64,000 nucleotides of DNA from Parvibaculum sp046297875 (GCF_046297875.1 NZ_JBKBHD010000001.1:1674001-1738000), one strand, 5' to 3'. Shown: positions 15,926 through 25,149, counted from the stretch's first letter. Notes: generated from the letters alone by a model not told the origin. Program-made: numbers and translations.

Positions 15926-16945
15926 TCAGGCGGACTTTTCAAGACCGCTGTCCCATTTACCGAGGGCGGCGAGGCCGTTCATCTTCGCGCGATGCAGGAA
16001 GGCCTTTTGCGCGGCAGGCACGTTTTCCGCCTTGCCGCTCCAGGCCTTCTGCGGTGCGGCCTGAAGGGCGCGGCCATAGGAGAAGGACATCTTCCAGGGG
16101 AAGCCGCCGATCTTGTTCATCGCATCGAGATGCGCCGTCGCATCCTCGTCGGACTGGCCGCCCGAAAGGAAGACGATGCCGGGGATCGCGGCGGGAACCG
16201 TGCGCTTGAAGCAGGCGATGGTCTTTTCGGTCACTTCCTGGATGCCGGCCTGCTTCGGGCACTTCTTGCCCGAGACGATCATGTTAGGCTTCAGGATCGT
16301 GCCTTCAAGATTCACATTGTGGAGCGCGAGGCGGTTGAAGACGGCGCGCAGCGTCGCTTCCGTCACCTCGAAGCAACGGTCGGCGGTGTGGGCGCCGTCC
16401 ATCAGCACTTCCGGTTCCACGATCGGCACGATCTTCGCTTGCTGGCAGAGCGCGGCATAGCGGGCCAGCGCCTCGGCATTCGCCTCGATGCAGGCATTGG
16501 TCGGGATGGTTTCGGAAATGTCGATCACCGCGCGCCACTTCGCGAAGCGGGCGCCGAGGTCGTAATATTCGGCCAGGCGATCGGCGAGGCCGTCGAGGCC
16601 TTCGGTGATGGTTTCGCCGGGGAAGCCCGCCATCGGCTTTGCGCCCGCGTCCACCTTGATGCCGGGGATCGAGCCCGCCTTCTTGATGAGGTCGACAAGC
16701 GGGGTGCCGTCCTTCGCCTTCTGGCGGATCGTCTCGTCATAGAGGATCACGCCCGAGATGTAGTTCTGCATTGCCTCTTCTGTGCGGAACAGCATTTCGC
16801 GGTAGTCGCGGCGGTTCTCTTCCGTCGAGGCGACGTTGATCGCATCGAAGCGCTTCTTGATCGTGCCCGAGCTTTCGTCAGCGGCGAGGATCCCCTTGCC
16901 CGGCGCAACCATGGCCTGCGCAATCGATTCGAGCGTCTCAGTCAT
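15926..16945 (-). CDS. fda: Fructose-bisphosphate aldolase, class I
   Basis: A 339-residue Schiff-base (class I, metal-independent) aldolase interconverting fructose-1,6-bisphosphate with dihydroxyacetone phosphate and glyceraldehyde-3-phosphate. Signature VPIVEPEVLMDG lies near 172-183, and the Schiff-base lysine is in GTILKPNM near residue 215-222. N-terminal GKGILAADESSGTIKKRF is typical of the vertebrate-like class I branch. It is the last gene of the operon tkt-gap-pgk-fda, 43 bases after pgk, and is followed by a strong terminator. Confidence 0.93.
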   Translation of the reverse strand: MTETLESIAQAMVAPGKGILAADESSGTIKKRFDAINVASTEENRRDYREMLFRTEEAMQNYISGVILYDETIRQKAKDGTPLVDLIKKAGSIPGIKVDAGAKPMAGFPGETITEGLDGLADRLAEYYDLGARFAKWRAVIDISETIPTNACIEANAEALARYAALCQQAKIVPIVEPEVLMDGAHTADRCFEVTEATLRAVFNRLALHNVNLEGTILKPNMIVSGKKCPKQAGIQEVTEKTIACFKRTVPAAIPGIVFLSGGQSDEDATAHLDAMNKIGGFPWKMSFSYGRALQAAPQKAWSGKAENVPAAQKAFLHRAKMNGLAALGKWDSGLEKSA

Positions 16946-16988
16946 TTTCTTTCCCTCTGGTCCTGTCCTGCCTCGAAGCCTGCCTTGC

Positions 16989-18197
16989 CTATCTGCGGCT
17001 CAGCGCGGCAACCCCCGGCAATTCGATGCCTTCCATCCATTCGAGGAAGGCTCCGCCTGCGGCGGAAACATAAGTGAAGTCGTCTGCGGCGCCCGCTTCG
17101 TTGAGCGCTGCCACCGTGTCGCCGCCGCCTGCAACGGAGACGAGTTCGCCCTGCTTGCTGCGCATGGCGACGATGCGCGCGGCTTCTACTGTGCCGCGGT
17201 CGAAGGGCGGCACCTCGAAAGCGCCGAGCGGGCCGTTCCAGACGACCGTCTTTGCCGTCTCGAATCGCGCAGCAAGGTGAGCGATCGTGTCCGGTCCCAC
17301 ATCGAGGATCATCATGTCGTCCGGCACCGCGTCCACGGGCACCGTCTTCGAGGCGGCACCTGCCTTGAATTCGGTGGCGACTACGACGTCCGTCGGCAGC
17401 ACCACATCGCAATTTGCGGCGCGCGCATTTGCGAGGATATGACGTGCGGTGTCGAAGAGGTCGGGCTCGCAAAGCGATTTTCCGACCTTCTTGCCTTGTG
17501 CGGCAAGGAAGGTATTGGCCATGCCACCACCGATCACCAGTGCATCGACTTTCTTCACGAGATTGCCGAGCAGCGAAATCTTGGTGGAAACCTTTGCACC
17601 GCCGACAATGGCGACGACGGGGCGAGTGGGATTACCGAGTGCGGCGTCGAGTGCCGAAAGCTCCGCTTCCATCGCGCGGCCCGCATAGGACGGCAGGAAA
17701 TGCGTTATGCCTTCCGTCGAGGCGTGTGCGCGATGTGCGCAGGAGAATGCGTCGTTGATATAGATGTTGCCTATCTTCGCGAGTTCGCCCGCAAAGGCCG
17801 GATCGTTATTTTCTTCGCCCGCATGGAAGCGGGTGTTTTCGAGCACCAGCACAGTGCCGGGCTTCATGGTATCCGCCGCCTTCGCCGCCGTCTCGCCGAC
17901 GCAATCGCTCGCAAAGGCGACGTCGACACCCACGAAGGGCGCCAGTGCATCGGCCACGGGCTTCAGCGAATATTTCGCATCCGGCGCGCCTTTCGGGCGG
18001 CCGAAATGCGAAAGCACGATCACTTTCGCGCCGCGTCCGGCAAGTTCCTTCAGCGTAGACGCGACGCGCTCGATGCGCGTCGCGTCCGAAACCTTGCCAT
18101 CCTGCATCGGCACGTTGAGGTCCGCGCGGACAAGAATCCGCAGGCCGTTGAGGCCCACGGCAGTGAAGAGATCGTCAAGCGTCTTGTGCGCGGACAT
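16989..18197 (-). CDS. pgk: Phosphoglycerate kinase
   Basis: A 402-residue PGK. N-terminal substrate-binding motif RILVRADLNVPMQDGKV, then LSHFGRPKG, and the nucleotide-binding GGAKVSTKISLLGNL and GGGDTVAAL near the C-terminus. Catalyses 1,3-bisphosphoglycerate plus ADP to 3-phosphoglycerate plus ATP. The start at 18197 (MSAHKTLDDL) fits the family; an open extension upstream overlaps gap and was rejected. Third gene of the carbon operon, 17 bases after gap. Confidence 0.95.
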   Translation of the reverse strand: MSAHKTLDDLFTAVGLNGLRILVRADLNVPMQDGKVSDATRIERVASTLKELAGRGAKVIVLSHFGRPKGAPDAKYSLKPVADALAPFVGVDVAFASDCVGETAAKAADTMKPGTVLVLENTRFHAGEENNDPAFAGELAKIGNIYINDAFSCAHRAHASTEGITHFLPSYAGRAMEAELSALDAALGNPTRPVVAIVGGAKVSTKISLLGNLVKKVDALVIGGGMANTFLAAQGKKVGKSLCEPDLFDTARHILANARAANCDVVLPTDVVVATEFKAGAASKTVPVDAVPDDMMILDVGPDTIAHLAARFETAKTVVWNGPLGAFEVPPFDRGTVEAARIVAMRSKQGELVSVAGGGDTVAALNEAGAADDFTYVSAAGGAFLEWMEGIELPGVAALSRR

Positions 18198-18214
18198 GCT
18201 TTCACTCACTCCGC

Positions 18215-19222
18215 TCAGAGCAGCTTGCCCATCGCGACGGCCGTGTCGCTCATGCGGTTCGAGAAGCCCCACTCGTTGTCGTACCAGGAGAGTACGCGCA
18301 CCAGCTTGCCGTCGATGACCTGTGTCTGCGTGAGGTCGAAGGTCGAGGAGGCGGGGTTGTGGTTGAAGTCGATCGAGACATTCGGCTCGTTCGTCGTCGC
18401 GAGGATGCCCTTGAGCGGTCCCTTCGCAGCTTCAACGATCGCGGCGTTCACTTCTTCCGCCGTCACCTTCTTCTTTGCGGTGAAGACGAGGTCGATGACC
18501 GAGACGTTCGGGGTCGGCACGCGGATCGAGGTACCGTCGAGCTTGCCCTTCAGTTCCGGTAGTACGAGACCGACGGCCTTGGCGGCGCCGGTCGAGGTCG
18601 GAATCATGGAGACGCCGGCGGCGCGGGCGCGGCGCGGGTCCTTATGCAGCGTGTCGACCGTGTTCTGGTCGCCCGTATAGGCGTGGATCGTCGTCATGTA
18701 GCCCTGCTCGATGCCGCAGGCCTTGTGCAGCACCTGCGCGACCGGCGCGAGGCAGTTCGTTGTGCACGAAGCGTTCGAGACGATCTTGTGGCTCTTCTTC
18801 AGATCCTTGTGGTTCACGCCGTAAACCACGGTGAGGTCAGCTTCTTCCCCCGGCGCCGAGATCAGCACCTTCTTCGCGCCCGCGGTGAGATGAGCCGCCG
18901 CCTTGTCGCGCGCAGTGAAGAGGCCCGTGCATTCAAGCGCGATGTCGACGCCGAGGTCCTTCCAGGGAAGCTTCGCGGGATCGCGCTCGGCGATCACCTT
19001 GATCGGGCCGCAGCCGAGATCCATCGACGATTTCGTCGTCTTGATCTTGCCGGGGAAGGGACCGTGAACGCTGTCATATTTCAGGAGGAGGGCGTTCGCG
19101 TCGACCGAGCCGAGATCGTTGATCGCAACAACTTCGATATCCTTGCGGCCGGATTCCGCGATGGCACGGAGCACCAGGCGTCCGATCCGACCGAATCCGT
19201 TAATCGCAACGCGCACTGCCAT
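18215..19222 (-). CDS. gap: Glyceraldehyde-3-phosphate dehydrogenase, type I
   Basis: A 335-residue GAPDH with N-terminal INGFGRIGR, the catalytic SNASCTTNC (active Cys near 152) and the C-terminal SWYDNEWGFSNRM. The residues after the first Rossmann turn (AINDLGSVD) are compatible with NAD use. Second gene of the operon, 23 bases after tkt. Serves glycolysis or gluconeogenesis; no Calvin-cycle-specific genes are adjacent. Confidence 0.95.
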   Translation of the reverse strand: MAVRVAINGFGRIGRLVLRAIAESGRKDIEVVAINDLGSVDANALLLKYDSVHGPFPGKIKTTKSSMDLGCGPIKVIAERDPAKLPWKDLGVDIALECTGLFTARDKAAAHLTAGAKKVLISAPGEEADLTVVYGVNHKDLKKSHKIVSNASCTTNCLAPVAQVLHKACGIEQGYMTTIHAYTGDQNTVDTLHKDPRRARAAGVSMIPTSTGAAKAVGLVLPELKGKLDGTSIRVPTPNVSVIDLVFTAKKKVTAEEVNAAIVEAAKGPLKGILATTNEPNVSIDFNHNPASSTFDLTQTQVIDGKLVRVLSWYDNEWGFSNRMSDTAVAMGKLL

Positions 19223-19245
19223 TTCTTTGTTCTCCTGAGCGTGGG

Positions 19246-21282
19246 TTAGGACTTGTCTGCGAGGCGGGCCTTCGCCGCGGCGGCAGCCGCCTCGGGGGTG
19301 ATGTTGAAATGCTTGTAGAGGTCGGGCGCCGGCGCCGATGCGCCGAAGCCTTCCATGCCGATGAAATCGCCATCCGGGCCGATATAGCGGTCCCAGCCAT
19401 AGCGCACCGCTGCCTCGATCGCGATCTTCACCGTGCCTTCGCCCAGCATGTCCTCGCGGAATTCGCGGGACTGCTGGTCGAAAAGATCGAGACAGGGCAT
19501 CGAGACGACGCGCGCCGGAATTCCGTCATTTTCAAGAAGTGCCTGTGCGGCAAGCGCGATCTCGACTTCCGAGCCGGTCGCCAGCAGCGAAACTTGCGCC
19601 TTCGACGAAGCGGGCGAGAGTTCATAGGCGCCGCGGGCACACAGGTTTTTTTCCGAATATTCGGTACGAACGGCCGGCAGGTTCTGGCGCGAGAGCGCGA
19701 GAATGGAGGGAGTGCCTTTCTCTTCAAGCGCAAGCTGCCAGCATTCCAGAGTTTCGACGGCATCGGCCGGGCGGAACACATGAAGGTTCGGCATGGCGCG
19801 CAGGCTCGCCAGATGTTCGACCGGCTGATGCGTCGGCCCGTCTTCGCCAAGGCCGATACTGTCATGCGTCATGACATAGATGACGCGCTGGCCCATCAGC
19901 GCCGAGAGGCGGATCGAGGGGCGGCAATAATCGGTAAAGACGAGGAAGGTGCCCGAATAGGGAATGAAACCCTTGTGGAGCGCCATGCCGTTCATCGCAG
20001 CGGCCATTCCGTGCTCGCGGATGCCGTAATGGATAAAGGAGCCGGAGAAGTCATCCGCGGTCACGGCCTTCTGCTCCTTCGAGCGCGTATTGTTCGAGCC
20101 CGTGAGGTCGGCCGAGCCGCCTACCGTTTCCGGCAGCACGGCGTTGATGACGTTGAGCGCCTCTTCGGAAGATTTGCGCGTCGCCCATTTCGGCTTGTCG
20201 GCGACGAGCTTTTCCTTGTAGGCGGCAATGGCCTTTGCGAAGCCGCCGGGCAGGTCGCCCGAGATGCGGCGTTCGAAATCGGTTCGCTTGTCGGCGGGCA
20301 GGGCGGCAAGGCGCTCTTCCCAGGCCTGGCGGTCCTTTGCGTGACGAAGCCCGGCGATCCGCCAGGCGTCGAGCGTTGCGCTGGGAATGGTGAAGGGTTC
20401 GTCCGACCAGCCGAGCTTTTCGCGGGCGAGCTTGATCTCGTCGTCGCCGAGCGGTGAGCCATGCGAGGAGGACTTGCCCGCCTTGTTGGGCGAGCCATAG
20501 CCGATAACGGTGCGGCAGGCGATGAGACTCGGGCGGTCGGACTTCCGCGCCTTTTCGATGGCAGCCGCGATCTCGTCGGCATTGTGTCCATCGATGCGCG
20601 CGGCGTTCCAGCCCGCAGCCTCGAAGCGCTTCAGCGCGTCGCCCGATTCAGACAGCGACAGCGCGCCGTCGATGGTGATTTCATTGTCGTCATAGAGAAC
20701 GATGAGCTTCGAAAGCTTCAGGTGCCCTGCAAGGCCAATCGCCTCGTGGCTCACGCCTTCCATGAGGTCGCCGTCCGAGGCAAGCACATATGTATAGTGA
20801 TCGGAAATCTCGTCGCCGAATCGGGCGGCCATCATGCGTTCGGCAAGTGCCATGCCGACGGCGGTAGCAATGCCCTGGCCGAGCGGGCCGGTCGTGGTTT
20901 CGACACCCGCGGCATGGCCATATTCGGGGTGGCCGGCGGTGATCGAGCCGAGCTGGCGGAAATTCCGGATCTGCTCGATCGTCATGTCCTCATAGCCGAG
21001 CAGATAGTTCAGCGCATAAAGCAGCATCGAGCCATGGCCTGCGGAAAGCACGAAGCGGTCGCGGTCGGGCCAGTCGGGCTGGCGCGGATCGATCTTCAGG
21101 AATTTGGTGAAGAGGACGGTCGCAATGTCGGCCGCGCCCATCGGCATGCCGGGATGGCCGGAATTGGCCTTCTGGACGGCGTCCATCGCCAGCGCACGGA
21201 TCGCATTGGCCATGGCCTCGTGCGAGGCGCCTCGTGTGGATTTCGACTTCTCGGCGTTGACGGATTTTTCAGTTGGCGTCAT
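19246..21282 (-). CDS. tkt: Transketolase
   Basis: A 678-residue thiamin-diphosphate enzyme that transfers two-carbon units in the pentose phosphate pathway. N-terminal MANAIRALAMDAVQKANSGHPG, the TPP/Mg motif beginning GDLMEGVSHEA, GPLGQGIATAVG, the central THDSIGLGEDGPTHQP and the C-terminal FDQQSREFR are all present. First gene of tkt-gap-pgk-fda. The first 15 residues are poorly conserved and the exact start could lie slightly downstream. Confidence 0.95.
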   Translation of the reverse strand: MTPTEKSVNAEKSKSTRGASHEAMANAIRALAMDAVQKANSGHPGMPMGAADIATVLFTKFLKIDPRQPDWPDRDRFVLSAGHGSMLLYALNYLLGYEDMTIEQIRNFRQLGSITAGHPEYGHAAGVETTTGPLGQGIATAVGMALAERMMAARFGDEISDHYTYVLASDGDLMEGVSHEAIGLAGHLKLSKLIVLYDDNEITIDGALSLSESGDALKRFEAAGWNAARIDGHNADEIAAAIEKARKSDRPSLIACRTVIGYGSPNKAGKSSSHGSPLGDDEIKLAREKLGWSDEPFTIPSATLDAWRIAGLRHAKDRQAWEERLAALPADKRTDFERRISGDLPGGFAKAIAAYKEKLVADKPKWATRKSSEEALNVINAVLPETVGGSADLTGSNNTRSKEQKAVTADDFSGSFIHYGIREHGMAAAMNGMALHKGFIPYSGTFLVFTDYCRPSIRLSALMGQRVIYVMTHDSIGLGEDGPTHQPVEHLASLRAMPNLHVFRPADAVETLECWQLALEEKGTPSILALSRQNLPAVRTEYSEKNLCARGAYELSPASSKAQVSLLATGSEVEIALAAQALLENDGIPARVVSMPCLDLFDQQSREFREDMLGEGTVKIAIEAAVRYGWDRYIGPDGDFIGMEGFGASAPAPDLYKHFNITPEAAAAAAKARLADKS

Positions 21283-21522
21283 GTGTCACTCAAATTGCCC
21301 GGACCGGGCGCTGGGCGGGCAGGCGCTAGCGGCTTTCCGCACCGAGGCGAAAAGCCTCGCCATGGCTCAAATCGGGCCCTCCCGAGAGCGGCGCCACAAT
21401 GACCACGGGGCTCCCATGAGTCAATGCCGGAATCCCCGCATTTGCGCCTGTTTCGCGCATGGGGTGCCGCGAATATGCAAGGTGGCCGAAGGCAGCCCGA
21501 AAGGGCCTTGTCCGGCGCGGCG
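21283..21522. other. Divergent intergenic region tkt / DUF4164
   Basis: No gene seen. It should contain the tkt promoter, but I could not identify convincing minus-strand hexamers. A small hairpin GAGGC-GAAAA-GCCTC (21341-21355) lies in the tkt leader. The part nearest zapA carries the promoter listed separately. Confidence 0.4.
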
Positions 21523-21552
21523 TTGACCTTGTTTCGCCGCCCTGCCTATCTT
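21523..21552 (+). promoter_or_regulatory. Promoter of DUF4164-zapA-ssrS unit
   Basis: TTGACC (21523-21528), 17-bp spacer, CTATCT (21546-21551), a close match to the alphaproteobacterial CTTGAC-N17-CTATAT pattern. Expected start near 21558, about 50 bases before the DUF4164 ATG. Confidence 0.6.
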
Positions 21553-21607
21553 GGCAGGAGAAATCTTCCGGTCGGATGGGCCGGAACGAGGAGCCCCGGA
21601 CAGAAGC

Positions 21608-21874
21608 ATGAGCAAACTCGATTCGGCGATGGGCCGCTTTAGTGGCGCGCTGGACAAGCTGGAAGCCGGCATCAACCGGCAGGTTCTGCGCGCACAGGCC
21701 GCAAAGCGCCTGCAGGAAGAGGCCGAAACGCTGAAGCAGGACCGGGCCGGTCTTGCCGAGGAGATCGACCAGCTCAAATCCGAGGCGCGGCGTCTTAACG
21801 AGTTGAACGAACGTGCCTCCGAGACGCTTGCCGATGCGATCGAGGGCATTCGCGAAGTGCTGGCGGAGGGTTAG
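21608..21874 (+). CDS. DUF4164 coiled-coil protein
   Basis: An 88-residue, almost wholly alpha-helical protein with heptad-like pattern (KRLQEEAETLKQDRAGLAEE, then LKSEARRLNELNERASETL). It belongs to the DUF4164 family that precedes zapA in alphaproteobacteria, and may act with ZapA at the division ring, like enterobacterial ZapB; that role is inference. The start at 21608 (MSKLDSAMGR) fits the family. Only 3 bases separate it from zapA. Confidence 0.75.
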   Translation: MSKLDSAMGRFSGALDKLEAGINRQVLRAQAAKRLQEEAETLKQDRAGLAEEIDQLKSEARRLNELNERASETLADAIEGIREVLAEG

Positions 21875-21877
21875 GCG

Positions 21878-22237
21878 ATGGGACAGGTCAAGGTTTCGAT
21901 CAACGATCGCTCCTATACGGTCGCCTGCGGGGATGGCGAGGAAGCCCATGTCCGCGAGCTTGCCGGCCATATCAACAAGCATGTGACCGGCCTTGCCCAG
22001 GAAGTGGGCCAGGTGGGCGATGCGCGGCTGTTGCTCATGGCCGGGCTCATGATCGCGGACGAGCTGTCCGAGGCCCTGCAAAGGACCAAAATGCTCGAGC
22101 AGGAGCTCGAAAGCCTTTCGTCGCAGCGCGCGTCGGCGGCGGATCGGACCCGCGAGGCGGAAGATTCCCTTGCCGATGTGCTGGACGATGCGGCCCGGCG
22201 GATCGAGGATCTGGCGCGGCGGATCGAAGCCGCTTGA
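21878..22237 (+). CDS. zapA: Cell division protein ZapA
   Basis: A 119-residue ZapA that bundles FtsZ filaments at the division site. N-terminal beta strand VSINDRSYTVACGDGEE, then HVRELAGHINKHV and the long C-terminal dimerisation helix. The order DUF4164-zapA-6S RNA-5-formyl-THF cyclo-ligase is widely conserved in proteobacteria and supports both this call and the RNA call. Confidence 0.88.
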   Translation: MGQVKVSINDRSYTVACGDGEEAHVRELAGHINKHVTGLAQEVGQVGDARLLLMAGLMIADELSEALQRTKMLEQELESLSSQRASAADRTREAEDSLADVLDDAARRIEDLARRIEAA

Positions 22238-22324
22238 ACCAAACCGTCCCGGAATTAATTTCACCCCGGCAGGCGTCAGGACGGTTAGGATGAAGCCGGG
22301 TACTGCCCTTCTCGTCAGGAACAA

Positions 22325-22462
22325 TAACTCTCGGGGCCTTACGCTCCTCAAGGGAGCTGTCCCTGAGGGAGACCGTGGTCTCCTTCACACGGCGCCCACC
22401 TACGTTAGTAGGTCTCCGAGGAACGAGCTTCCGACGGTCGTGGTGGTCCCACTTTCAGGCTC
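22325..22462 (+). ncRNA. ssrS: 6S RNA
   Basis: The 243-bp gap between zapA and the 5-formyl-THF cyclo-ligase gene is the canonical site of 6S RNA, which binds the sigma-70 holoenzyme. The sequence folds as expected: a closing stem CGGGGCC (22332-22338) with GGTCCC (22445-22450), lateral hairpins such as ACCTAC-GTTA-GTAGGT, and a purine/pyrimidine-rich central region. The exact ends are estimated from the fold. No open frame with protein-like character lies here. Confidence 0.8.
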
Positions 22463-22480
22463 TTGCCGAGGCACCGGCGC

Positions 22481-23071
22481 ATGAGCGCCTCACCGAAGCA
22501 TTTCGCCCGCGAAGCGGCGAAGCGCCGCCGAGACGCGGCCCATGCGGCGCTAGGCGCGTCGGCGCCTGCCTCCATTGCGGGCCACTTTCTTCAGACCATA
22601 CCGCTTGGCGCGGCAAGCAACGTCGCCGGGTATGCCGCCATTGGCAGCGAGGCCGACCCATCGGAACTTCTCCGCCATCTCGATGCGGCGGGACATTTCT
22701 GTTCGCTGCCTGTCGTGGAAGCGCGCCAAGCGCCGCTTGTCTTCCGGCGCTGGCGGCCGGGCGACCTGCTTGAGCCGGGCGATCACGGCACGCGCGCGCC
22801 CTCGCCCGAGGCGCCGCTCTGCCGCCCGGAGATTGTGCTGGTGCCGCTCCTCGCCTTTGACGGTGCCGGGCGCCGGCTCGGCTATGGCGGCGGCTACTAC
22901 GACCGGACACTGGCCGCACTCAGGGCGGATGGCGGCGCGGTTGTTGCCGTCGGGGTTGCCTTTTCGGCGCAGGAAGCCCAAGACCTACCCGAGGACGAAT
23001 TCGATCAGCGGCTCGACTGGATTGTGACGGAGAAAGAGGCGCGGCGCTTCGGCGCGGCGCCCGGCAGGTGA
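22481..23071 (+). CDS. fau: 5-formyltetrahydrofolate cyclo-ligase
   Basis: A 196-residue enzyme converting 5-formyl-THF and ATP to 5,10-methenyl-THF. Diagnostic C-terminal motif RLGYGGGYYDRTLA (near 137-150) and the substrate-binding region VLVPLLAFDGAGRR. The start at 22481 has GAGG upstream; its conserved location after 6S RNA supports the call. The protein is somewhat Ala/Arg-rich at the N-terminus (AKRRRDAAHAAL), as usual. Confidence 0.9.
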   Translation: MSASPKHFAREAAKRRRDAAHAALGASAPASIAGHFLQTIPLGAASNVAGYAAIGSEADPSELLRHLDAAGHFCSLPVVEARQAPLVFRRWRPGDLLEPGDHGTRAPSPEAPLCRPEIVLVPLLAFDGAGRRLGYGGGYYDRTLAALRADGGAVVAVGVAFSAQEAQDLPEDEFDQRLDWIVTEKEARRFGAAPGR

Positions 23072-23073
23072 CC

Positions 23074-23886
23074 ATGCGTTTATTGTTCATGGGCGATATT
23101 GTGGGCCGCAGCGGGCGTGACGCGCTGGTAGCCGAATTGCCTGCGCTACGCCGCGAACTCGGCCTCGATTTCGTCGTCATAAATGGTGAGAACGCGGCAG
23201 GCGGCTTCGGCATCACGGCGGCAATCTGCGACGACATTTTCGATGCCGGCGCCGATGTCATCACGCTCGGTAATCATTCATGGGACCAGCGAGAGGCGCT
23301 TGTGCATATCGAGCGTGAGCCGCGGCTCATCCGCCCTGCGAACTATCCGGCAGGAACCCCCGGCCGAGGCGCAACGCTGGTTGACGCGCAATCCGGTGCG
23401 CGGGTGCTCGTCGTCAATGCGCTTGGCCGCGTTTTCATGGAGGCGCTCGACTGTCCGTTCGAGGCGGTGGACAAGCAGATCTCTGCCTGCCCGCTTGGTG
23501 AGGCGGCGGATGCCATCATCATCGACATGCATGCCGAGGCGACGTCCGAGAAAATGGCGATGGGCCATTTCTGCGATGGGCGCGTATCGCTTGTCGTCGG
23601 AACCCACAGCCATGTGCCGACGGCGGATGCGCAGGTGCTGCCGGGTGGCACGGCCTATCAGACGGATGCCGGCATGTGCGGCGACTACAATTCCGTGATC
23701 GGCATGGAAAAGGACGAACCGCTCAACCGTTTCACGACGCGCATTCCGAGTGGCCGCTTCCAGCCTGCAATGGGGCCTGCAACGCTTTGCGGCGTCTTCG
23801 TGGAAACCGGGTCGGATGGCCTTGCCCGCCGCGTCGAGCCCGTGCGGGTCGGCGGCCGTCTCAAGCAGGTGCTGCCGGAGGTCTGA
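23074..23886 (+). CDS. YmdB-like metallophosphoesterase (TIGR00282 family)
   Basis: A 270-residue calcineurin-like phosphoesterase. Metal ligands appear in GDIVGRSGR, INGENAAGG, GNHSWDQ, DMHAEATSEK and GTHSHVPTAD, the complete pattern of the YmdB family, whose members hydrolyse 2',3'-cyclic nucleotides or cAMP with a di-iron centre. An ATG at 23074 lies 2 bases after the previous stop; a GTG six bases earlier overlaps that stop and is the alternative. The physiological role in alphaproteobacteria is not settled. Confidence 0.85.
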   Translation: MRLLFMGDIVGRSGRDALVAELPALRRELGLDFVVINGENAAGGFGITAAICDDIFDAGADVITLGNHSWDQREALVHIEREPRLIRPANYPAGTPGRGATLVDAQSGARVLVVNALGRVFMEALDCPFEAVDKQISACPLGEAADAIIIDMHAEATSEKMAMGHFCDGRVSLVVGTHSHVPTADAQVLPGGTAYQTDAGMCGDYNSVIGMEKDEPLNRFTTRIPSGRFQPAMGPATLCGVFVETGSDGLARRVEPVRVGGRLKQVLPEV

Positions 23887-23890
23887 GGCC

Positions 23891-24916
23891 ATGCGCATTG
23901 TCCTAGTTGGCAATTTCAATGAGCGGCGCGAAGGTGCAAATTTCTACGCAACGGTGCGCAAGCTCGCCAATGGCTTCACCCGCAACGGACATCAGGTAAT
24001 GGCGTTCAGCGACCGGGATGTCGCGCGTGAGACCGGCAAATGGGGCATTTTCCGCGGCGGAGATGCGTTTGCGAATGAGCGCCTCATCAAGCTTTGCCGG
24101 AATGTCCGCCCCGAACTGCTTGTTCTCTTTCATGCCGACAAGATTGCCAACGAGACGGTGCGCGAGCTGCGCGCCATGATGCCGTCGTTGCGTGTCGCCG
24201 TCGTCAATATAGATGCGCTGTTTCTGCCTGAAAATGTCGAACGCATTCATCGCTTCGCGGAAGTGGCGGATACAACCTTCATCACCACGGCGGGCGAGCG
24301 TCTCGATGCTTTCGTTACACCGACACATTCGCTGACATTCATTCCAAATCCCGCCGATCCCTCCATCGAAAACCTGCAATGCTTTGCGCATAACGATCAG
24401 CCGAATGATCTTTTCTGCGCGGTGGGATCGGAAACGGCCTCGACACCGCGCGGAAAGCTGCTCAAGGAAATAGAGACATCGGTGCCGGAAGCGCGCTGCG
24501 CCTTTCATGGGTTCGAGGGGCGGCCGCAATTGAACGGCCTGGACTATTTCAACGGCATTGCATCTGCACGCATGGGGCTCAATCTCAACCGTGACGAGCG
24601 CTATCACCTCTATTCGTCGGATCGCTTCGCGCAATATGCGGGCAACGGTCTTCTCGTCTTCGTTGCACGCTCGACGGGCTATGACGAGATTTTTACGGAT
24701 GAGGAATTCGCCTTCTACCGCGATATGCCTGAGCTTGCTGACAAGCTGCGCTACTTCCTCACGCATGATGGCGAGCGCCAGCGTATCGCGCGTAACGGTC
24801 ATGAGCGCTATCACGCGCTGTTCGGCGAGCGGCTTGTCGCGCGCTATGTCGAGGATGTGATGTTCGGGCGGCCCTTCGAGGACGCCTATGCCTGGCCGAC
24901 CGCCATTCACCGCTGA
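23891..24916 (+). CDS. Glycosyltransferase-like protein (GT-B fold, CgeB-like)
   Basis: A 341-residue protein with GT-B features. The N-terminal Rossmann-like start MRIVLVGNFNERREGANFYA precedes a nucleotide-sugar domain with SSDRFAQYAGNGLLVFVARS (about 238-257) and YDEIF, and a C-terminal PELADKLRYFLTHDGERQRIARNGHERYH helix that is typical of the CgeB / spore-coat-like glycosyltransferase C-domain. The acceptor is unknown. It starts 4 bases after the YmdB-like stop with GGAGGTCTGAGG as ribosome-binding site, so it belongs to the same operon. Confidence 0.75.
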   Translation: MRIVLVGNFNERREGANFYATVRKLANGFTRNGHQVMAFSDRDVARETGKWGIFRGGDAFANERLIKLCRNVRPELLVLFHADKIANETVRELRAMMPSLRVAVVNIDALFLPENVERIHRFAEVADTTFITTAGERLDAFVTPTHSLTFIPNPADPSIENLQCFAHNDQPNDLFCAVGSETASTPRGKLLKEIETSVPEARCAFHGFEGRPQLNGLDYFNGIASARMGLNLNRDERYHLYSSDRFAQYAGNGLLVFVARSTGYDEIFTDEEFAFYRDMPELADKLRYFLTHDGERQRIARNGHERYHALFGERLVARYVEDVMFGRPFEDAYAWPTAIHR

Positions 24917-25134
24917 CCGCCGAATGCAGAACCGCCCCGTCCCAAGCGCGGCCGAGGTGGGTGAGGCGGCGGGGACGAGGCGGTGTGCCTTCGCGGAACT
25001 GCGTCGGCGTGTTTCCCGGTGCGAGCTTGGGCGGGGCCGCAGCCGGGGTCTGCTGCATTTGCCGTTGGATGTTTTCACGGAGCACTGGGCAAACGCCCCG
25101 AATCCGCCGGCGAGGCCAGTCTCGGCCGGAAATC
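24917..25134. other. Intergenic region before yebC
   Basis: No supportable gene. A minus-strand frame from 25085 continues into the back of the glycosyltransferase gene; it has a GTG start, no clear ribosome-binding site and no recognised homology. The right part of the gap, 25128-25200, is markedly AT-rich compared with everything around it. Confidence 0.4.
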
Positions 25135-25149
25135 TTAAATACACTTTAA
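25135..25149. promoter_or_regulatory. Perfect CtrA-type box upstream of yebC-ruvCAB
   Basis: TTAA-N7-TTAA exactly (25135-25138 and 25146-25149), inside the AT-rich patch, 134 bp upstream of the yebC start. This is the consensus of the alphaproteobacterial cell-cycle regulator CtrA. Binding is inferred. Confidence 0.5.

Noticed and set aside
24759..25085. Possible minus-strand gene in the gap before yebC
   Set aside because: GTG start, no clear ribosome-binding site, overlaps the certain glycosyltransferase gene and shows no recognised similarity.
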